Source: Rhodobacteraceae bacterium HTCC2150 (GTDB lineage: Bacteria; Pseudomonadota; Alphaproteobacteria; Rhodobacterales; Rhodobacteraceae). From it: DNA of 64,000 nt. Below are positions 9,182 to 16,645 of this stretch, piece after piece. Below the pieces are notes generated by a model. The model ran no database searches. It was not told where the DNA came from and worked only from the letters and a program-made list of their open reading frames with translations. Both the position numbers and the translations under genes were made by a program. Location: contig AAXZ01000002.1 in NCBI GenBank assembly GCA_000169395.1, positions 434,001 through 498,000 of the forward strand, given 5' to 3'. The stretch's first letter is position 1, and each line of letters starts with the position of its first letter.

Positions 9182-9479
9182 ACTCGGTCAAATTGCAGAA
9201 AAAATTCGTTCAAAGAACGCTGGGCCATTTTGGCTAACGGTCGATATTTTCTGTGGAACAGAAGCAGCATATGAAAAAGTGGTGAAGGGATTGACCACCC
9301 GCGAGGTTGCAGAGGCATTTGGGGTAAATCCCCAAGAAATCAAACGCTTTGATATCGCCGATTTGAATGTCGTGAAACTATCCCTACCACGCCCACATAT
9401 CCAAGGGTCAATCTTTGACCCCGACATGCATGGCGCATCTTGGGCGGCTTTGTTGGCGGAATTGCCTCTAAATAATTAG
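9174..9479 (+). CDS. DUF4387 family protein, partner of the AtuA-like protein
   Basis: This 101-residue cytoplasmic protein (KIRSKNAGPFWLTVDIFC, later RPHIQGSIFDPDMHGASW) matches the DUF4387 family, which is encoded beside AtuA-family genes or fused to them. The start is a TTG at 9174-9176, overlapping the upstream stop by 8 bp; an AGAGGTG Shine-Dalgarno 5 bases before it supports that choice. No ATG is available that keeps the N-terminal domain. The biochemical role is unknown. Last gene of the tct operon; no clear terminator is seen before the tRNA gene. Confidence 0.85.
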   Translation: MPKLGQIAEKIRSKNAGPFWLTVDIFCGTEAAYEKVVKGLTTREVAEAFGVNPQEIKRFDIADLNVVKLSLPRPHIQGSIFDPDMHGASWAALLAELPLNN

Positions 9480-9584
9480 ATTTTCTTTGCGCCATTGGGC
9501 GAACGCGAAAAAAACACCAAACAATGAAGTTTTCCGCAATATCTGTCTTGTTCTTTCTTACCAGTTGCTGATACACCCGCCAGC

Positions 9585-9674
9585 GGAGACGTGGCCGAGT
9601 GGTCGAAGGCGCTCCCCTGCTAAGGGAGTAGGCCCGGAAGGGTCTCGAGGGTTCGAATCCCTTCGTCTCCGCCA
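9585..9674 (+). tRNA. tRNA-Ser (GCU anticodon)
   Basis: This 90-nt class-II tRNA has acceptor stem GGAGACG pairing with CGTCTCC, discriminator G and an encoded CCA. The D-arm region is TGGCCGAGTGGTCGAAGGC and the anticodon loop CTGCTAA gives anticodon GCT. A long variable arm (GGCCCGGAAGGGTCTC) is typical of serine tRNAs, and the T-arm is GGGTTCGAATCCC. It reads serine AGC/AGU codons. Its last 15 bases are the left attachment core of the island that follows, and they leave the tRNA intact. Confidence 0.97.
9660..9674 (+). repeat. attL core: 3' end of tRNA-Ser
   Basis: CCTTCGTCTCCGCCA, the end of the T-arm plus acceptor stem and CCA, occurs here and again at 55795-55809 in the same orientation. 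Sequences beyond the repeat differ (CTACCC here, TTATATC there). A perfect 15-bp direct repeat of a tRNA 3' end, with an integrase gene beside the far copy, is the classic signature of tRNA-targeted island integration. Confidence 0.9.
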
Positions 9675-9712
9675 CTACCCTTTAAGTGTGTACTTTCAAG
9701 AGGTTATGGCAA

Positions 9713-9745
9713 TTCATTGACCTTCATTGACCACCGCTATTGACC
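9713..9745 (+). repeat. Tandem 10-bp repeats next to attL
   Basis: TTCATTGACC occurs twice head-to-tail at 9713-9722 and 9723-9732, with a degenerate third copy (GCTATTGACC) at 9736-9745. Two GTTAAGG motifs follow at 9747-9765. Short repeated arm-type sites beside a core are typical of tyrosine-recombinase attachment regions, so these may be integrase arm-binding sites. Function is inferred. Confidence 0.4.
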
Positions 9746-9757
9746 TGTTAAGGGGCT

Positions 9758-10774
9758 TGTTAAGGTGATGTGAGCGAGGTTGAAAAAGACTGATCTACAC
9801 CCCAGCACAAACGAATGCTTAAATATATGTCAGCATTGTTGACCTAATTAAAAAAAATAGTCAGTCAGCAAGGATGCGATAGACACTTGCCCTGCCTATG
9901 TTCAGTTTCTTGGCAATTGCAGTGGCCCCAATACCCTCAGCATGCATCGCTAACACCTCTTTCGCCTTTGCCTTAGCAGTTGGTGCTCTGCCCTTGTACT
10001 TGCCTTGAGCCTTGGCCTTAGCGATACCCTCACGCTGTCTCTCAAGCATGATCGATCTTTCAAACTCAGCCACACCACCCAAAAGGGTTAACATTAGCTT
10101 GCCTGTAGCTGTGCCTGTATCGATGCCCATAGCGAGTATGCGGAGGGATGCACCCTTGGCCTCAACGGCCTCAAGTATCTCAAGCAGGTGAGCCACAGAG
10201 CGGGCTATACGGTCCAGCTTGGTCACCACTATGGTGTCACCCTCGCGGATGTAATCAAGGGCCTCAGCGAGCTTCTCGCGGGCCTTAACATCAACCGAGC
10301 TTACCTGTTCCACAAACAGCTTATCACAACCCGCTTGGGTCAGGTCACGTTGCTGAGCTTCAAGCCCTGCAGTTTGGTCAAGTGTCGAGGTGCGAGCGTA
10401 TCCAACAATCATCATTCAATCCTATCATCTGTCTCATTGAAGTCATAGACGATCTAGGGCAAGTGTCTCAATATTTCAATACGATTTATGTGAGACAGTT
10501 GAAGAAAGATGATGAGACGTATCAATGGAGCAAGCCCTGAGAGACACGCTAAGGTCTTGTTCAGTGCATCGATAGGCAGTTGCTCAGGCTCAGCTGGACG
10601 AGAGAGCAATGTATTTCCCCTGTGGTGAGGAAAGATGACCCTTGAAGTGTGTGTGAGAGAGTTTGGAGGGGTGCCGAGGGGGATTTTCGCGCGATCTATA
10701 TCTATTACTGCAGCTCACATTTTTCTAACAAAATATTCTGGCCCCTAAGGGGTAACCCTCCCATCACCTTAACA
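9758..10774. repeat. Inverted repeat pair enclosing the serine recombinase gene
   Basis: TGTTAAGGTGATG at 9758-9770 is repeated as its perfect reverse complement at 10762-10774, with partial extension on the distal sides (GGGGCT against GGGCC). The pair encloses about 1 kb containing only the serine recombinase gene. It could be the ends of a small mobile unit, or inverted arm sites of the integrase system. An 11-bp palindrome-like CCCCTAAGGGG lies at 10742-10752, just inside the right repeat. Confidence 0.4.
9861..10415 (-). CDS. Serine recombinase (resolvase/invertase family)
   Basis: This 184-residue protein has the complete small serine recombinase layout. The N-terminal catalytic domain has VGYARTSTLDQ (catalytic Ser near 9), TKLDRIARSVAHLLE and GGVAEFERSIMLERQREGI. 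A C-terminal helix-turn-helix follows (GATAIAKKLNIGRASVYRIL). The family resolves cointegrates or inverts segments by a phosphoserine intermediate. It stands alone between inverted repeats at 9758 and 10774, close to attL. No transposase partner is visible, so it may be an invertase or a stray resolvase. Confidence 0.92.
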   Translation of the reverse strand: MMIVGYARTSTLDQTAGLEAQQRDLTQAGCDKLFVEQVSSVDVKAREKLAEALDYIREGDTIVVTKLDRIARSVAHLLEILEAVEAKGASLRILAMGIDTGTATGKLMLTLLGGVAEFERSIMLERQREGIAKAKAQGKYKGRAPTAKAKAKEVLAMHAEGIGATAIAKKLNIGRASVYRILAD

Positions 10775-10987
10775 GGCCCGTGAAGGTGGCCCTAGAGTGT
10801 CGTGAGGTGATGAAGTGGGAGTAGTTTTTCTAGTTTAAGTCATTGACTTAATTGCATTAATTACTTACACATTACTTTCACAGTCAGAAATCAATCGTTG
10901 ATTTCTTTAGTCTTTTTTCTTACAGTTACACAAAATGTTGCACAAACGTGTGACTACTGAAACTCGTAGTAACTCAGAGACTAAGAT
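10416..10987. other. Gene-free stretch between recombinase genes
   Basis: This 572-bp stretch has no convincing coding frame. It holds the right-hand inverted repeat (10762-10774), the CCCCTAAGGGG palindrome at 10742-10752, and an A+T-rich leader with scattered TTAC/GTAA motifs before the tyrosine recombinase start. The composition becomes A+T-richer after about 10820, which probably marks the edge of the next nested element. Confidence 0.5.
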
Positions 10988-12223
10988 TTGGCACTGAAGA
11001 AACGGCACTTTGCTGAAGGCGAAATAGCAATATTTGACGAAGCTTGTATCTACAAGCGAGGTGAGTATTGGCAGTTTCGCTTGTGGTTGCCAAAAGAAAA
11101 CAAGTACGCACGTAAAAGCCTACGCACACGCAGCGAAAGCACAGCAATTGAACGTGGTAAAGCAGCTTACTTAGAGATTTACGCTAATCTCCAACAAGGT
11201 AAAAGTTACTTTTCGATTACTACAAAAGAAGGTGTTGAGAAGTATCTTAGCTTTCGACAGCGTGACGTTGAACTAGGACATATCGTTAAAGGACGACACG
11301 CAACAATAGCAACACACCTACAGCACTTTCTTAACTTCATTGGAAAAGACACCAAGCTCAAAGAACTAGAACGCACTGATTGCGAAAACTACTTCTACCA
11401 TCGCCACAAAGCCACCAACACCAAAGTCAAACAAGTCACAGTTAAAAACGAGCAAAGCACTATAAATGCATTGATGAAGTGGCTGCACAAGAATGGCGAA
11501 ACGCACATCGATGGCTTCGACTTTAAGAAATTGCCACGCTTAGACAAAGGCAACGAATCTATTCGTCGTGCAACACTTACAAACGATGAATACGAAACAC
11601 TCTATCGTGCAATGCGTACCTACTGTGCCAAACACAACAAGCTAGATGACGCTGAGCTTAGATTGCGAAAAATTGTGCAGCACTATGTGCTAGTTGCAGC
11701 TAACAGTGGTTTACGTGTTGGCGAGCAGCGACAGCTGCGTTGGAGTGATGTGCAGATTGAACAGCACAAAGTGAATGGCGAAGAACAAAAGCTAGCACGT
11801 ATCCACGTTCGCGCTGAGACAAGTAAAGTGCGTACAAGTCGTACCTTCTTGTGTCGTAACGGACAGTACTTTGAACGCTTACGCGAAATTGCTAAACCAA
11901 CGAACGCAGATGAACTTGTGTTTACGATTGATGGTGAAAATAAAATCACACAACGTACGATGCTGTATCACTGGCACAAGATGATTGACTTAGCTAACAT
12001 TGCTGACAGAGAAACACGTGACTTAGTACCCTACAGCTTGCGTCACTTTATGATTACGCAACGTATTATGAGTGGGTTAACGTTTAGGCAGATTGCAGAT
12101 ATGTGTGGCACTAGTGTGGCACAGATTGAAAAGACGTATTACCACTTGAATGACGAGATACGCTTAACCAACGCTGTAGCTGACTACAGACGAAGAGAAG
12201 ATGGCACTATTGAAGTGCTTTAA
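10988..12223 (+). CDS. Tyrosine recombinase / phage-type integrase
   Basis: This 411-residue protein has an N-terminal Arm/SAM-like region (HIVKGRHATIATHLQHFLNFIG) and a C-terminal catalytic domain. The catalytic arginine box is ANSGLRVGEQRQLRW, the second box is PYSLRHFMITQ, and the nucleophile is in QIEKTYYHLND near residue 389. The start appears to be TTG at 10988. It converges on a second recombinase gene with a 4-bp overlap of the 3' ends. It probably moved the A+T-richer segment that follows it; it could also act at the tRNA-Ser site. Confidence 0.9.
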   Translation: MALKKRHFAEGEIAIFDEACIYKRGEYWQFRLWLPKENKYARKSLRTRSESTAIERGKAAYLEIYANLQQGKSYFSITTKEGVEKYLSFRQRDVELGHIVKGRHATIATHLQHFLNFIGKDTKLKELERTDCENYFYHRHKATNTKVKQVTVKNEQSTINALMKWLHKNGETHIDGFDFKKLPRLDKGNESIRRATLTNDEYETLYRAMRTYCAKHNKLDDAELRLRKIVQHYVLVAANSGLRVGEQRQLRWSDVQIEQHKVNGEEQKLARIHVRAETSKVRTSRTFLCRNGQYFERLREIAKPTNADELVFTIDGENKITQRTMLYHWHKMIDLANIADRETRDLVPYSLRHFMITQRIMSGLTFRQIADMCGTSVAQIEKTYYHLNDEIRLTNAVADYRRREDGTIEVL

Positions 12224-12789
12224 ATTAGTTCAGCTGCATTACGCTTCATTTCATCATTTACTGTCACATATCTCTGAGTTGTTTGAATGTTCCTGTGTCC
12301 AGCCATATCCGCTAGCACAAACACGCTAACGCCCTTTTGGCTGAGGGCAGTAAGCCAAATGCGCCTTCCCGAATGTGATGTTGCTCCAGCAATCCCAGCA
12401 CGTGCGTACAAACGTTGTAAGTGCTGTGTAGCTGTGTTTGCTGAAAAGTGTGCTTGCTTCTGTGTAGAGAACAAATAACCGTGCAGTGGCTGTTTGTTTA
12501 AGCTGTTAACGTACTCACACAATTGACGCTGCATCTGCTTGGGTAAGAATATCTTACGTGCTCGTTTTGACTTGATACGTGCAGCATCAAGTGTCATCTC
12601 GTCTCGTACTGTGCCGTTTGCATCAAGTATGTCATCAAAACGCAGCGCAGCTACTTCTCCTATGCGTAAGCCACACAAGTGTGTAAACAGCAGCATCGTT
12701 GCATCACGTGCTGCGTAACGACTGCACGAATTTGTTACGTCTAGTAGTTGCTTGAGTTCTGCTTTGTTAAGTGTCTTTGCTTGTGCCAT
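12220..12789 (-). CDS. Short tyrosine recombinase (catalytic domain only)
   Basis: At 189 residues this is only the catalytic domain. It has CGLRIGEVAALRFDDI (Arg I), TSHSGRRIWLTALSQKGVSV (His-x-x-Arg region), DMAGHRNIQTTQRY (second His and Tyr nucleophile) and a short tail. The N-terminal core-binding domain of ordinary integrases is missing and no remnant is visible upstream, so the short form looks native rather than truncated. Comparable short recombinases include FimB/FimE-type invertases. It is convergent with the 411-residue recombinase, and the two may cooperate. Confidence 0.88.
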   Translation of the reverse strand: MAQAKTLNKAELKQLLDVTNSCSRYAARDATMLLFTHLCGLRIGEVAALRFDDILDANGTVRDEMTLDAARIKSKRARKIFLPKQMQRQLCEYVNSLNKQPLHGYLFSTQKQAHFSANTATQHLQRLYARAGIAGATSHSGRRIWLTALSQKGVSVFVLADMAGHRNIQTTQRYVTVNDEMKRNAAELI

Positions 12790-13477
12790 CTAAACAACCT
12801 AAATGTAATGTTTTCATACATATAGTGTATTTTCTGATGTTTGTTATGAGCAACCAGAACGTGCCTTAAAAATACCTTCCATAACTCAAAGACTTACGTC
12901 TAAATGTAAGATAATCACAATTTTCTTACATATTCTAAGTGCTGTTTAAGTGTCAGCTTCGCTAACACTACTTGTGCCGTTTGTTCTTTCGCATTCGCTC
13001 AATCTCAAACAACACAGCGTATTAATCTTCTTATCGTTATTGATGTGGCTCATTTAGATTGTGTTTAGCCATAAGAAGGCTTAAGCAGCCTTCCTACAGC
13101 CTGACAGCGTCTCATTTGAGTTGCTTATCAGCCACTGTGTATCAAGCCTTCTTAGTTTTACCTAAGTTTCGGTGCAGTTGGGCTGTCACCGTTCACTTGC
13201 CTAAGTACCAACGCAACTACGCAGCAATACACAGTGTGCTACGCAGCCCCTACAGTTTCATCATCTGTAGGCTTAGTGCGCTTCTTATTTTATATAGCGA
13301 TTACGAAGCTACCGCCGTTGTGCGTCTCTGCTAAAACGCTGCGTGTGCTGACAAAATCCGATGGCTACAGCTTTCACTGGCAAACTCTTTATCGTTAACA
13401 AAGCACTGTGTGCAGATAAATACACAGCAACATTAACAAGCTGTGCATATAGTTATTTATCAACAAAGGAAAAAACG
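12790..13477. other. Gene-free A+T-rich stretch
   Basis: There are 688 bp between the short recombinase and the next credible gene. A 91-codon frame at 13059-13334 exists but its translation has no recognisable features and no Shine-Dalgarno, so I do not call it. The stretch holds several GTAAG/CTTAC motifs around 12810-12960 that could be recombinase arm sites. Confidence 0.4.
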
Positions 13478-13792
13478 ATGCAGAAAACGGTATTAAACGA
13501 CGTATTTGAGTTATTGCAGCAGATTGGTGCTGTGAGCAGTGAGAGTAAATTTAGTAGAGATTGGCTGTGCAGAAGCGAGTGCTACGTGCGTACGCTGCGT
13601 TTTAAGCGTGTTAAACCCAGTGTGGGTACGTTGGCTATATGTGCAAGCAAGCTTCAGCACTACGGACGCTGTATGACGGCTACAGAAGTCCATACTCAGC
13701 TTGGCAACCGCTTTATAGAGCTGAGTGAGCGGTGTCACAAGCAGATAAACGCTGATGCTGTAGGGTGGTGGAAAGACGAGGTGAGGGTTTGA
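13478..13792 (+). CDS. DUF6626-like small protein
   Basis: It has 104 residues from the ATG at 13478, which follows an AAAGGA Shine-Dalgarno; the frame is open further upstream without a good start. The pattern ELLQQIGAVSSESKFSRDWLCRSECYVRTLRFKRVKPSVGTLAI resembles the DUF6626 family, small proteins found on integrative elements with a Ser-x-x-(W/Y)LGRS-Y signature. The function is unknown, probably DNA-binding or regulatory. Its stop overlaps a possible TTG-started small gene. Confidence 0.55.
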   Translation: MQKTVLNDVFELLQQIGAVSSESKFSRDWLCRSECYVRTLRFKRVKPSVGTLAICASKLQHYGRCMTATEVHTQLGNRFIELSERCHKQINADAVGWWKDEVRV

Positions 13793-13938
13793 CAATTAAC
13801 ACTGTAGCCTCACTTCAACAACCTCGTCATCCGAAATTGGGTTTTAAGCGTGAAAATTTCATGCAGCGGTTTTTAGCGGTGAAGTACTTACAGAAGTTAA
13901 GTGAAGAAATACACTCGGTACCCAGCACTAGTTGCTAA
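13789..13938 (+). CDS. Possible 49-residue coupled small gene
   Basis: A TTG at 13789-13791 overlaps the preceding TGA (TTGA) and opens a 49-codon frame ending at 13938 (ending SEEIHSVPSTSC). GAGG lies just upstream. Tight coupling and basic, helical composition (FKRENFMQRFLAVKYLQKLS) favour a real gene, but I recognise no family. Low certainty. Confidence 0.35.
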   Translation: MTINTVASLQQPRHPKLGFKRENFMQRFLAVKYLQKLSEEIHSVPSTSC

Positions 13939-13946
13939 ATAACAGT

Positions 13947-14267
13947 ATGAACAAGAGTGCATTGCAAGACATACAGCAAGCATTAAATGCTATACGCAGC
14001 GAGATTGAACGTGTTGATGATGAGACAAAGTGGGCTGCACTTGAGTTGATGCTAGGCACAAGCAGAAGTGTAGTAGCACTAGCTAAGAAGATGGCAAAAC
14101 CAGAAACAAAGACAGTGACACGCACTGTAGCTGTTCCAAAGACAAAGATAGTCACGCAGCAACCACAGCAACAGACAGTACCAAAAGACACAGAACGAAC
14201 AGATTTCACACCTATCCGTCCACAACCACCGTTACCAAATCAACAAAACGACAGAAATAAACGCTAA
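13947..14267 (+). CDS. Small hypothetical protein with coiled coil and Gln/Pro-rich tail
   Basis: It has 106 residues from the ATG at 13947. The first half is helical (NKSALQDIQQALNAIRSEIERVDDETKWAALELML) and probably a coiled coil. The second half is low complexity, rich in Lys, Thr, Gln and Pro (VTQQPQQQTVPKD). No signal peptide or membrane helix. I do not recognise a family. It sits in the small-gene block between the recombinases and the methyltransferase modules. Confidence 0.5.
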   Translation: MNKSALQDIQQALNAIRSEIERVDDETKWAALELMLGTSRSVVALAKKMAKPETKTVTRTVAVPKTKIVTQQPQQQTVPKDTERTDFTPIRPQPPLPNQQNDRNKR

Positions 14268-14314
14268 AACACGCTAAAAGTGCACGGATTGTAGCTGTTT
14301 ACATATATGGTTGA

Positions 14315-14337
14315 CACTATGGCTGACTGGCATAGTG
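14315..14337. promoter_or_regulatory. Operator-like inverted repeat upstream of the first H-NS-like/methyltransferase module
   Basis: CACTATG (14315-14321) and its exact complement CATAGTG (14331-14337) are separated by 9 bases. TTGACA at 14311-14316 overlaps the left arm and could be a -35 box. A repressor or the H-NS-like protein itself might bind here. By-eye inference only. Confidence 0.3.
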
Positions 14338-14460
14338 AGGCGCAGTACAAATACTTTTGTCACAATAAAACACATTACAGCAAGCGTAGAAAAAACGTGC
14401 TGTTCATCCCTTTAACAAATCTATTATATAAGACTGTCACATAACCAACGGAGGTGTGAG

Positions 14461-14637
14461 ATGAAATCTTATGACGAGTTGAAAGCTGAAATGGAAGCAA
14501 TTCAGCAGCAGATGGTTGAAGCTAAGAAGAACGAACGTGCAAACGCACTGAAGGAAGTAAAGCGTCTTTGTAAAGACTTTGGCTTTACTGCTGGCATGCT
14601 GAAAGGTTCGCTAGCTAAAGGGAGAGGTGAGAAGTGA
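14461..14637 (+). CDS. H-NS-like small protein, copy 1
   Basis: This is a 58-residue basic helical protein (opening MKSYDELKAEMEAIQQQM; later KEVKRLCKDFGFTAGMLKG). The layout resembles the N-terminal oligomerisation helix and the GFT-x-x-x-L hinge of H-NS-type nucleoid proteins, with only a short basic tail in place of the full DNA-binding motif. A strong GGAGGTG Shine-Dalgarno precedes the ATG. Its stop overlaps the GTG start of the next methyltransferase gene (GTGA), so the two are translationally coupled. A near-identical copy at 15489 precedes a second, different methyltransferase. Confidence 0.6.
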   Translation: MKSYDELKAEMEAIQQQMVEAKKNERANALKEVKRLCKDFGFTAGMLKGSLAKGRGEK

Positions 14638-15449
14638 ATAACACTGAATCTTACAAATCGTTTATGAGAAGCCCATACAGAAGCATAAAACACAGCACTT
14701 ATTTCGAATCATATGACCATTTCTTCTCAAAATATCGCAGTAAAAACATTACATTCGTAGAGATTGGTGTCTTAGGTGGTGGTTCATTGTTTATGTGGCG
14801 TGATTATTTTGGCCCTAACGCCAGAATAATCGGAGTTGATCTAAACCCAAATGCGAAAAAATGGGAAGCTGAAGGCTTTGAAATTTATATCGGAAGCCAG
14901 TCTGATACCGAATTTTGGGAAGGATTTATTGAGAACGTAGGATTGATAGATGTTGTATTGGATGACGGAGGGCATACATATGCACAGCAAATCATCACTA
15001 CTGAAGCCCTCCTTAAATCAATGAAAGATGGTGGGATTATTGTCATCGAAGATACTCACACAAGTTATATGGATAGATTTGGTCCAAAGTCAAAATCCTT
15101 TATTGAGTATACAAAGAAATTGATCGATAGAGTGAACATGCGATTTTCTAAATTCTCCAGTCATAAATCCGAGAGACGAATTTGGAGTATTGAAATAGTT
15201 GAAAGTATGGTTGCGTTCAAGATAAACAATGACGCTTCCAGTCTGATTTCTAAAATAACGGAAAATGATGGTGATGATGATCAAGCACAAAATTTTAGAT
15301 ACGAAGACAATAAATCCCTTAAGAAATTCGATAAGATTTCCACTACATTAGCAATTCTCAAGTACGTGCCGCTAGCTCGTAAAGTCAAAAGATTATTCCG
15401 TACTTATTTGGAGAATAAAAAATTTTCTGCCGATGAGTATTTCAAGTAA
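14634..15449 (+). CDS. Class I SAM-dependent methyltransferase (sugar O-methyltransferase-like)
   Basis: This 271-residue protein has the Rossmann motif I FVEIGVLGGGSLFMWRDYF near residue 42 and the acidic ribose-binding residue in IIGVDLNPNAKKW. It also has DVVLDDGGHTYAQQ and GGIIVIEDTHTSYM, a pattern shared with the CmcI/TylF-like methyltransferases that act on sugars and antibiotics. The start is GTG at 14634, coupled to the upstream H-NS-like gene. I infer a role in glycan methylation. The acceptor is unknown. Confidence 0.75.
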   Translation: MNNTESYKSFMRSPYRSIKHSTYFESYDHFFSKYRSKNITFVEIGVLGGGSLFMWRDYFGPNARIIGVDLNPNAKKWEAEGFEIYIGSQSDTEFWEGFIENVGLIDVVLDDGGHTYAQQIITTEALLKSMKDGGIIVIEDTHTSYMDRFGPKSKSFIEYTKKLIDRVNMRFSKFSSHKSERRIWSIEIVESMVAFKINNDASSLISKITENDGDDDQAQNFRYEDNKSLKKFDKISTTLAILKYVPLARKVKRLFRTYLENKKFSADEYFK

Positions 15450-15488
15450 CCACTCTTAAGTTTATGAGTGAGTGGTATGACAATAAAG

Positions 15489-15665
15489 ATGAAATCATAT
15501 GACGAACTTAAAGCTGAGATGGAAACTATCCAGCAGCAGATGGCGGAAGCTAAGAAGAGCGAACGTGCTAACGCATTGAAAGAAGTAAAGCGCCTATGTA
15601 AAGAGTTTGGCTTTACGGCTGGGATGCTGAAGGGTGCCTTAACTAAAGGACGCAGTAAGAAATGA
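15489..15665 (+). CDS. H-NS-like small protein, copy 2
   Basis: It has 58 residues, differing from the copy at 14461 at only a few positions (M-E-T-I for M-E-A-I, K-E-F-G for K-D-F-G, altered tail ALTKGRSKK). DNA identity stays high across the whole gene but not outside it. The ATG at 15489 is chosen to match copy 1, although the frame extends 7 codons upstream and the local Shine-Dalgarno is weaker. Its stop overlaps the next ATG (ATGA). Same module logic as copy 1. Confidence 0.6.
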   Translation: MKSYDELKAEMETIQQQMAEAKKSERANALKEVKRLCKEFGFTAGMLKGALTKGRSKK

Positions 15666-16387
15666 GTATTTTTCGTAAACTATTGTATGTATCCACGGCA
15701 AAACGTTTAAAAAAGGCAAAAAGATCGATCCAGGAGCGAAAGTTCTCATCTCACTCACACCCTAAAACTTATGATTGGAAGTGGGGAAGCAAAGGTTTTA
15801 ATAGAATTGCAACGGTAAACCACCTAATAGCAATTACTGGTGGATTAAATTCTAAGTATTTGGAAATTGGATGTGAATCAAATACGTTATTCGACTCGGT
15901 TGCTTCAAATTATAAAACCGGTGTCGATCCAGCCAGCGGTGGAACTCATCGAATGACTTCTGATGAATTCTTCGCAAATAATAAAGAGATCTTTAATGTA
16001 ATATTTATAGACGGTTTGCATGAATATGAGCAAGTACACCGCGACGCTTGCAATGCTTTGAATTCAGTAGAAGTTGGAGGTTACATTGCATTTCATGACT
16101 TCCTTCCATCAACTTGGAAAGAACATCATGTTCCCCGTATCAGTAACGCTTGGACTGGTGACTGCTGGAAGTTAGCTGTGCAACTAATCGAAGCTAAAGG
16201 AGTAGAATTTGTCATCTTGGATATCGATCACGGAGTTGGCTTAATGAAGAAGCTAGCTAACGATTGGAGTATCCCTAATGTTGATAAAGATCTTGAATCT
16301 GCTGAGTTTGATTATTTTGTGGAAGTATTGGATCGACTCCCCATTAATTCATTTAATGACGGTTTAACAAAAGTTATAGGTGCTTGA
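15662..16387 (+). CDS. Class I SAM-dependent methyltransferase, second module
   Basis: This 241-residue protein has motif I YLEIGCESNTLFDSV and GVDPASGGTHRMTSDEFF, then FNVIFIDGLHEYEQVHRD and GGYIAFHDFLPSTW. This is the pattern of methyltransferases found among polysaccharide and surface-glycan genes. It is not closely similar to the methyltransferase at 14634 although both follow the same small gene. It overlaps that small gene by 4 bp. Acceptor unknown; glycan modification is inferred. Confidence 0.75.
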   Translation: MSIFRKLLYVSTAKRLKKAKRSIQERKFSSHSHPKTYDWKWGSKGFNRIATVNHLIAITGGLNSKYLEIGCESNTLFDSVASNYKTGVDPASGGTHRMTSDEFFANNKEIFNVIFIDGLHEYEQVHRDACNALNSVEVGGYIAFHDFLPSTWKEHHVPRISNAWTGDCWKLAVQLIEAKGVEFVILDIDHGVGLMKKLANDWSIPNVDKDLESAEFDYFVEVLDRLPINSFNDGLTKVIGA

Positions 16388-16405
16388 ATTACTTTTACTC
16401 GCCAC

Positions 16406-16494
16406 TGTCTGACGTCAGCACTCATGGGTCCAAATAGCGGTATTTGATCAGAGAGTGTCCTTGGATCATCGTGACCCCTGAGGAGTGGAAGATG
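16406..16494 (+). repeat. Solo left end of an IS (TGTCTGACGTCAGCAC family), copy A
   Basis: TGTCTGACGTCAGCAC starts an 89-bp block that also occurs at 41741-41830, with the same TCATGGGTCCAAAT and GTGGAAGATGA stretches. A related end (TGTCTAACGTCAGCAC) at 25826 is followed by a true transposase orfA start, so these are solo IS left ends. The IS body is missing here. Confidence 0.6.
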
Positions 16495-16607
16495 ACGAAG
16501 GTAAACAAACCAAAGTTGAAGTTGCCAAGCGTGTTAAGCGTTGGTGGACTGCTAGTGTTGATGGAAAGATAAATCTTGTAATGCGCTATGGAAGCAAGCC
16601 TTTAGAG
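16488..16607 (+). pseudogene. DUF6641-like protein, C-terminal fragment
   Basis: In the frame starting at 16488 the translation reads EDDEGKQTKVEVAKRVKRWW, then DGKINLVMRYGSKPLEW. This resembles the C-terminal half of DUF6641 proteins, small mobile-element proteins with a KRVRxWW...DGK...VRYG pattern. The 5' part is replaced by an IS end and the 3' end is cut by the IS3-family element at 16608. Not functional. Confidence 0.5.
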
Positions 16608-16645
16608 TGGACCTGTCACGCTTTCGTGCCGCCCCCGGTGCTCGT

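Noticed and set aside
13059-13334. A 91-codon frame
   Set aside because: No Shine-Dalgarno, no recognisable motif, and odd composition for a protein.
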